From Papilionanthe hookeriana x Papilionanthe teres (Eukaryota > Streptophyta > Magnoliopsida > Asparagales > Orchidaceae), in contig CM040421.1 in assembly GCA_022702705.1 (NCBI GenBank), positions 65,926,697-65,990,696 on the forward strand: DNA of 64,000 nt. The letters run 5' to 3'. Position numbers and translations under genes: made by a program. Each line of letters opens with the position of its first letter. The stretch's first letter is position 1. The notes under the pieces were generated by a model that saw nothing but the letters and a program-made list of their open reading frames with translations, ran no database searches and was not told the origin of the DNA. This document shows, one piece after another, positions 48,101 through 57,100 of this stretch.

Positions 48101-51100
48101 CTAAATAAACATCTATCTCAAGTCTTTAAGATACTTTTGGACGATGCAATTCATAGCTACTGATAAGAATCTTTCTGTTAAGTCGGCTTAACTTTCTCCT
48201 CTTGCTATGTAGACCATGGTCAACGACAAACCAGGACTATTTTACAACGGAATCTTAATCAGGTTCATTATTATTGATCCCAACATCCTCTCTAAGCAAA
48301 AAAATGGTAAGTTTTCTTATATTTAAACTCACGTTGCTGCTGCTGTATGCTAAGCATTTAGCATTTACAACCAGCATTAATCAAACTCTTTTGCTGATGG
48401 GAAGTATAACAACCATAGGGACTTACACCAATAGAAAACCTAAAATTAGATATTAAAATCTTTACAAAATTAGGACAAAATCTTTGGGCTGTGTTCTATC
48501 TAAAATCTAATTTATATTCTTAAAATTTAACCCAAAACAACAAAACTCTCTTAGGTGTGCTGAGCATTAAATTTTGAAGCCCACATTTTCACGTTGTAAA
48601 TCAACTTTTTTTTGTTCTTATAATTGAATGCAATAAGATGAAAGTTAAATGTGTATAGTTTGGATTTCTTAAAATTAATGAATGGATAATTGCCTTTCCA
48701 TATATTTTGTTTGTGTATGATTATAAGCCATGCACTTTTAACTCTATTTTTTTATCATGATTGGTCCATTCATCAAATTGCATATTTATAACTTTATGTC
48801 CATTTATGTATGAGGTTGAACTCACATAGATCGTTTGATTTAAAAAAACATTCAAGAGACTTCTAATATATGTGAAATTGCTTCTTATCCTTCAGTTTGA
48901 GTTGTTCTTATATAATTGGTGATGGATACGCACTTGCTCTGTTTAGTATTAACTCTTAGCAGAGTTGTCACATCTAATAAATAAGTAATCTTGTTTTTAC
49001 TGTTCTCTTGTTTCCATTTTATTCATGATTATCATAGTTTAAAGTAGTTTATTATGACTTTTGTTGGATTTTATAGGTGAAAATGTTGAACCCTCAGAAC
49101 TTGAGGAAGCTGTGATGAGGAGTAACTTAATTCAACATATTGTGGTCATTGGTCAGGTGCTCAAACAAATTCTGACTGCACTTATTTTTCTGAGACACTT
49201 TAATCTGTTAACCTCTTCATATGATGTATCAAGATATAATTATTGATTCATTTTTTCAAACTTTTTTGTAGATTTGTAATTGATATAATTTCTATAGATC
49301 ACCATTTAAATCGTTTGTAATTATCAAGGATATGGATTCCAAGTTGGTACTGGACTTTTCTTTGTTTATATTTGTTTTTTAGAATCTTGTGTGATGAAGT
49401 TCTTTGTTGATTCTGAAAATATTGGCATGGCTTTGTCAAAATTTATATTTATTCAAGTGTTTCCGAGTTGATGTTTAAGATGGCAGATCAGATTTTAAGC
49501 TAAGGCAGTAGCTATCAATTATACCCTCTTATAAGGACTGTTTTGATTAGAAGAGATAATTAAGGCTAATTAGTGGGCTCTATAATTTATGGCTTTAGTA
49601 GCAATAATGGGGATTGTAAGAATCGATATACTATTAGTTTAAAATGAGGAAGTGAATGATTGCAAACATGATTTAAATCTCAGTTCTATATTCTCGAGGA
49701 CCTTGATCTACTTAATCAGTGGAAGTAGTCGAACTTTATCCAATAATCTTGTTGGTAATTCTGGAAACCTTCTCAAGTGTTTTGTGGGATAGTGCATCCG
49801 ACAGTGGAATCTAGATGCTTGTAGAGACGCATGTGAAGGCTATCCAATCTTGGTTGATTACAACATTTCTACACTTTCAACATGACTGACCTAACTCAAT
49901 ACTATGAGGAGACAAAATCTTTGACGAATGAGGTTGAAGCTCCCCAACCTCAGGAGACTGATGTAGGTGTCCGTACTTGGAACGATTCAGTCCAGGATTC
50001 TTGGGAATGCCGACCAATTGGAGTGGGGCCCATATTTAGTTATCTAGGACTAAATTGGTACTTTCTTGGTATTTAGGTTTTATTTTTTGTTATGATTTGT
50101 TTCAAGGGTATCTTCTTTTCCTGTTTCTTGGGCTATATTCAGCAGTACTAGTGGTGCTCTGGTTTTATCTCGTTTTCGAGGTGGTGTATACCTCATTCTA
50201 CCCATCTCCCACTCTCTTCCGCACCAATTCCCTTGACCCTAACCGCTCCCCCATTCTTGCCTCTACTGACCTACTGTTTTTCCCATACAACATTGATGCT
50301 GCTGCTCAAGACATCACCCTGCCGCTATCCTTGCTGCTCACCCTCTTGCCAACTCCCTGTAGGTCCAAATCTCTAGCCAGCACCACCTCCACCCTAGATC
50401 CAACCCAAGTTCTAGTGTTGTTTATTGTTTTGTTTTAATTTCAGATTTTCATGTTGTTTTGTTGTAATTTCATATTTGAATTCAATAATAATATTTATTT
50501 TGCATTGAATGTTTGCTAAAATCCATTATCAACGACTTTTTTATATAGAAAATACTACCTTAATCCTTTGTGTTTTAAGAGAAGAACTCAAAGTGAGATG
50601 TCCAAGGTGTAGAACCTAGTTAACTTGGAAGCAAGAGGTTGAAGGCAATTGTTCAGGACAAATTGCCGGGGGAGGTGACTTGTTCAAAAAAGGCTTACTC
50701 AAATAAGGCTACACGCAAATGAAGTTTTGACTATAGAAAGTCGTTAAGAAGAATGGAGTCCTGAGATTAGTCACCGACAGGTGGCCTTTTCTGGATGAGG
50801 CACCAGTGATGAATCAAGATGCTTATGTGTGAGGCTATCAGGAAGATGTTTTCTCGGGACCAAGCGCCAACAACATACTGAGACAAAATGGTCACCCTGA
50901 AGAATTGGACTAGGGCTAGGAGGTTGAGATGACTTTGAGCCAGGGAAGGACTTCTTGGGAGAGTTCACCGGGGCTCTATAGGGATTAAAAGTCTAGGAAT
51001 TTAGTTGGTTCATTCTAAGACAAAGAATTGGATGGTGGGAAAATAATAAAGTTTTGGTACGAGGCCTTTCTTATTTTGATAGTTCTGTTCCTTGCTCTAT

Positions 51101-54100
51101 TTTATTATCTACATAATTTGTTGATAGTTCTGCTCCTTGCTCTATTTTTATCTGCATAATTTGTTATTGGTTAATCTAGTGCCATTGTTTTTTATCAAAA
51201 TTGACACATCATAAACTTATTGTGGATATTTATTTTATTTGCTTAGTGATTTTACTTGCTTTCAAATTCTTGCTGAAAAATTTCAAATATTTGCACATAT
51301 ATCGTTTCATCAAGGCTAGATTTATAGTATCGCTCGTCTTCCTTCAAATGAAACAGAGGAAACAGAGTTATTGAAGAAATTGACTACTTGTGATATGCAA
51401 AATTTTGAATTTCCTTTTCTTAAAAGTATCCCATATATCATTTTAAAAACTTATCCCTTAATCCCTGCATCAAGTTGTAAGTCTAACAGAAGTGCAAGTA
51501 TGGTTGGTATAAGTTATCACTGGCCTTTAGTTGTTAATGTGATAAATTCATAACACTTCATGAAACACAGACACAAATTCAGGGACAAGATATAATTAAA
51601 AAAAGTAGGACATGATGTAATGGACACATTTTAATTTTTAATTAATTATTAATATAAAATATTTGTTTCCGTTATTCTTTATTAAAGATATCACAAATCT
51701 AAGTTTGCAAGAATAAACTTAAACTTGTTTTATGGAACTCCATATTTATAAAATTTATTTTTTAAAATTAGATATATAATAGCTTTCAAGAGAATTCCTT
51801 TAACTAATCTATTAAAACTTAAAATATATTATGATTGCACCTTATTTAATTAATTAATTTAAAATTTAACTTTTAGAATTCGAATAAGTATATAGATTTA
51901 TAACTTTTTAACTTATTAAAGAGTTATATATATATTATCACTTACTAACTTACGGCGACTTCAACTCCACTGGCTTCAACGAATAGAAGCTTTAGTGTAA
52001 GCATCACAAAGTTCGTGGGGCGTTTGGATCGGCTTCAGCAAATATTTTAGAAGATTACGGCTTTTGTTTTAGTTGGTGTAGGTTCAACTTCATTGAACAA
52101 AAAAGAACTACAACTGATATTGGAGTTAACTTGAATGACATCGGAAATGTAACTGTTGTTACAAAATCTAATTGAAGTACAACTTACACACTCAGAACTA
52201 AAAAATAACGAAAAACACAACAAAAACCCAAACTACGGCTTAGGTCAAGGTGGTGGTTGATTCGGTGGATTTGAAGTAGGGAGGCCGGTTGGAGGGGGGT
52301 AGTGAAAGGTGGCAGTGGCGCAACAGATGAGGATTAGTGAAAGTTGGCCATGATAGGGAAGATGGTGGGGAAGGAGTTGCCTGCAGTGGGAGACAACAGG
52401 TAGCAGGGGATTTACGGTGGGAAGGCTGGGTGGTGAGGGAGCTGGATGTCATGGGTTTGAAAGTAGATCACAAGAAAGCTATGACAGGTTCATGGCTTAT
52501 TGGCGGTTGGAATTATGGGTAGAGTGGGAGGTAGGATGACTGGGAGACGGGAGGTTGTTTTGGCTGCAGGAACAACCAAGGCGTTGTACTTAGGATGATT
52601 GCAGCAATTACAGCGGCGGCGATGGCGGATGGAAGGTTGCAGAGGAAGGAAGTCGAGGATAATAACTTACCTCAGAATGAGATACAACCCTAGAAGGGAT
52701 AACTTGAGATGCTGGCGGCTGTACCAACAGAATACTGGACAAATACTAACCCTAAATAAAGAATAGAACATATTTATAATAGATAACTAGAAGGTGAAGG
52801 CTCCTCTGCTATGGAGGTAACCCTAACCCATCAATAAGGGCGGTCGACCATGCCTTCCCCTTTGCTTGAATTGGGTTCAGCTGGCTCAGCCCCGCTTCAA
52901 CAACACTCGGGTTCGACGAATACAGGATGGACCTTTAACGCTCGACTTCTACAAACAAATAGAGAAGTACTGATGCTCGGCTTCAATGAATATTGGATGC
53001 ATGATGCACTTTTGATGCTCGAATTTGACTAATGTTAGAAGGAGATTCGACGTCATGAGAGATGAGGTGATTTCGACTATGAGGTATAATTAAGGTTATA
53101 AATATATTTATAATTTTTTTTTACTTCCCGTGTTCCTTATTTTTTTTTCAATCGTGTTGAAATCATGTTCGATGTGGTTTTGAGGTGTGTCCCTAACATG
53201 TTAAGGCTAAAGTAAATTCTGGCACATTTTTTAATGTCGGATAAGTGTCGGGTGTGTAAGACAAGTCTCGGTTACCAATACGTATCCGACACGAGTACGG
53301 CTCATTTTGAGAAATGTAGGCGGTAAATAGATGATGACAGATTGTTGTACAAAAATGTATGCTACACATATATCATTTAGTGTCCTTCTATACTCCTGTT
53401 TTTGAATTTTACTCCCTTGAGTATATCAAATTCTTTTGCTCTCTAAGTTTAACATTTATATCTCACTGCAATCATTCTTAAGGCGCGCTAATAGCTGGTT
53501 GAGTTGTTGATTTTTGTTTTTAAATGATAGACATTTATTATTGTTAATTAATTAATTTTATTTTTATCACTTTCTGCGGACAATTCATTTATTGCATCCT
53601 GTCAGATGTAGTATTATTCTTTACGAACGGGCCTCAATATTTAAATCTATTGTATTGTAGGATCAGCGTAGGCTTGGAGCTCTTGTTGTCCCAAATATGG
53701 ATGAGGTTTTAGCGTCAGCCAAGAATCTTTTGTTAGTCAATGATCAGAATCCTGAGCTCAGCAAGGACAACATGCTAGGCCTGTTACATGACGAAGTAAG
53801 AAACTGGTAAGGATGCTTCTCAACTACATTTTAATGTTGCAATTTTATTCTTCAAGGTGCAATGTTTGATTGATACTGGAACCGTAAGTTTTGAAATGAC
53901 TTGTAGGAGTTTCTTCCAATTAAAAGTTATTTAATTATACTCCTTTTATTTAATATGGCAAAGCATTTGAGGCTTTTATTTGTGTGCATATTGTTAAGAG
54001 TTTCTTCTGCCTTGCTAAATTGTTCTTGGATTGCCCAACCCTGTTTAGTTCTTTATGTACCAATTTAATCGACAATTTGAAGGCCCATCTAAACCTCGCT

Positions 54101-57100
54101 CTGCTGAAGTTAAATTACTTTGTCCACATGATATATGTTTCAGTAATGGTCTTGGTCAACAGACTTCCAAGTTTGCTTGCCGAAGTAATGCATTCATTCA
54201 CCGTTAGTTACCAAAATCTTGGTTATGATTTGACCAGTTTGTCCTGGTCCATCTTGGAAATGTGGAATTTTCAAGACATGAACGAATGATCTGATAATAG
54301 AGTTATACTATTATAATATTTACGACAATTCTTAGCAATCATTCAAACAATAAAAACTATTAAATCAGAAGATTTTTAAAATGTCATCTAAACACGACAA
54401 TATCTAGTTTGCAATAATAAATTTAGTAAAGAAACATAATACAAGTACAAGCTTTTCTTGGTACCTATTTTTATTAGCTTCTCTTTCCCTGTAAGCATAC
54501 TGTCTCTTGTCAGTCATTTAACTCGAAGGAATTTTGCGTGTAATAAGAAGTTCAATAACAGATTAAATTATATAGGAACTTGGTGAATAAGTTAAGTTTT
54601 GTATACTAAATTTTATTGTTCTAACATGCATGCTATTTAAAATTTATTAAACATTAAAATTTATTTTATCAAAATTTTTAAATAATTTTTTTAAATTCGA
54701 AGAGGTTTTCTTAGGATTACCTTCTAAAATATTATATCAATTAAGGTACATCATTGTCATGATTCGGCCCGAGAACTTGGAGTTACCACGATGAGAACGG
54801 ATAGTCGGACGGTGTAAATAAATATTTCTAAGCAGTAACATTAGTTCACAATAACATTTTAAATATTGAAGAGCTACTAATCCACAATAAGTAAACATCC
54901 TTTAACATAATGCATACGATCATCTAATTTGACACAGTAAAACAAATAATATAATAAAAGTGATAAAACATATAAATTAAGCAAGCTGTTACCTATTTTC
55001 ACTAGTTGCTCTTCTATTGTAAAAAATTCCCTCCTCTCAGTCATGTCATTTTACCCGACCTTTTCAAGAAAAACAGTTCAACGATAGATAAAGTTTAAAG
55101 CAATTTAGTGAATAATTATCGCGTTTTACATGAATTCTTTATGCAAATGTCTAACATGATTGCTTAAAGAAATATGATTGTCAATCTAAAAAGTAAAGTT
55201 TACATTTTTTGTTTTATAAAATCCTTATTAAATCATCATAATCAATAATATTTTTTATCTTTTTAATAATTATGTTTTTCATCTCCTTTTCATTAAGAAG
55301 TTGTCTCAAGAGCACCATCAAAATTAGTTTTATTTTATACCATAAAGGTAAAACCATTTTCATTTTCTTTTGTCTTCAACATGCACAGTATATCAGTTTC
55401 CTCAGTATCCTAAGTGACTTTTGATAGATTTAATTATTTATCTTTCATTTAATTTATTTCAATTAACTTATATTAAATCTTTTCAAACATTAAATTCATT
55501 TATTTTTCATTTAATGTAGTACAAATGATCAAAAAATTGAAACCATAAAACATTCATATGATTTTTATTTATCTTCTTTCAATTATAAGGATGTTTTTTG
55601 TTTCTTTTAATATGTATGAAAAATGAAATATCTTGAAAAATAAAAGAAACTAAATTTAATAGAGATAAAATTGTAATTACTCACCTTGATTTTAACTTGA
55701 AAAGTAATCTCTTCGAGTTCTTTAAATTGTTGTCTTTAATTGTTTGCCTGGAATTAATTTATAAAATAATACTTGGTACCTATGACTCCAATTGCATTTA
55801 AACATTTCTTTAGCTTAGAAAAATTCTAACTTGATTGACAAGTCCAACTACTTTTGCTTTCCAATTCAAATATTCTTTTATTACAGTTTTCTTATTTTAA
55901 TTGGCAGTAAAATCTATTTGAATACTTTATCACTGATAATTTAATTGCCTCTAAGTTTCCAAATAAATACTGACCTTATTAATTTAGCAACTTTCTTCTT
56001 CCTCAAATCGGAATGTTCTTCTGCCTATAAATCTTGATTTATATTTTTAGTAACAATTAAATGTTATAAAATTGAAAAATACATTCAAGTAATTAAATAG
56101 AAAGCAAATTTTAACTTTCTTTTTATTCAATGGATTCATTCACCTATCTTGCTCGAACTCGCATATAAAGTCGCTTGGTTCAAAATATATCGTTATGATT
56201 AATAAATTTTCTAATAAAATGATTAACTCAAATAAATAAACTCATAATTCTTACCTAGCTATCATCTCCTTTATTGTATAATCCTCGATCTGGATTTGAA
56301 TGGCCTTTCTTTTATACTTCTTGATGCAGGCGTTGGGCAGGATCCTAGATCTGTTTGTTCCTGGTTGTCGGAAACTAGATCATCCCTCTCTAGGCATAGG
56401 CTTTCGCGCAATTGGAGTTGGGCCCCCTCCTAACAGTAGTTGGTTTATTTAAGTGTTTCTTAGATGTTTAGCGCTTAATTTTCTTTTAATTTGAGTTTGT
56501 AGAGTTGTTTTCTTCTCTTTTCCTTTCTAGGGATGTAACCAAGGGTTCCGAGTAGTGCTACGGTTATATCTCGTTCCACCCAAAAGAAATTTCATCCTTT
56601 TCATCTTGTTGGTCGTTTGCCGGGAAACGACAGATCCGTTGTTCCAGTTTGTTGGCATCTTGCTGAATCCCTTCAACTGCTATTAAATAGCCCCCTCGTT
56701 ACAACCTATACCCTAAACCAACCCTAGCTCCATTGTCATTTTGTTGCAATTTCATATTTCTCTATTGTTTGTTGTAATTTTAGACTTTGAATGCAATGAT
56801 AATATTTGTTTTCTTTTGGGTATTTGTTAAATTCTTCTATCTTTTTCTGATTCAATGAGTGCAATCTCACATTATTAGTTTAAATCAATTAAATATATAA
56901 AAGAAAATACAAAAATAAAAAACTAGATCCTAGCCCTAATTTTACTTTTTTAAATCTTAATTTAATTTATTCTCCCGCACGAGCCGCTAATCCTCCCCTT
57001 CTCTTCTCCTTCGCATAGGAAGCGATCGAGCCTCTTTCAAGTGGTGCAGCTCCCTTCTTCTATTCAGCCTAGGCGCAAGCTTTCCTCTCCTTTCTTCCTT

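Noticed and set aside
50055..50438. 127-codon hydrophobic ORF as a membrane protein
   Set aside because: T-rich DNA gives Phe/Leu-rich frames; the related repeat at 56.4-56.8 kb does not keep the frame.
52240..52522. Opposed ORFs in a purine-rich intron segment
   Set aside because: Both strands are open because of composition (ggtgg/ccacc); no homology recognised.
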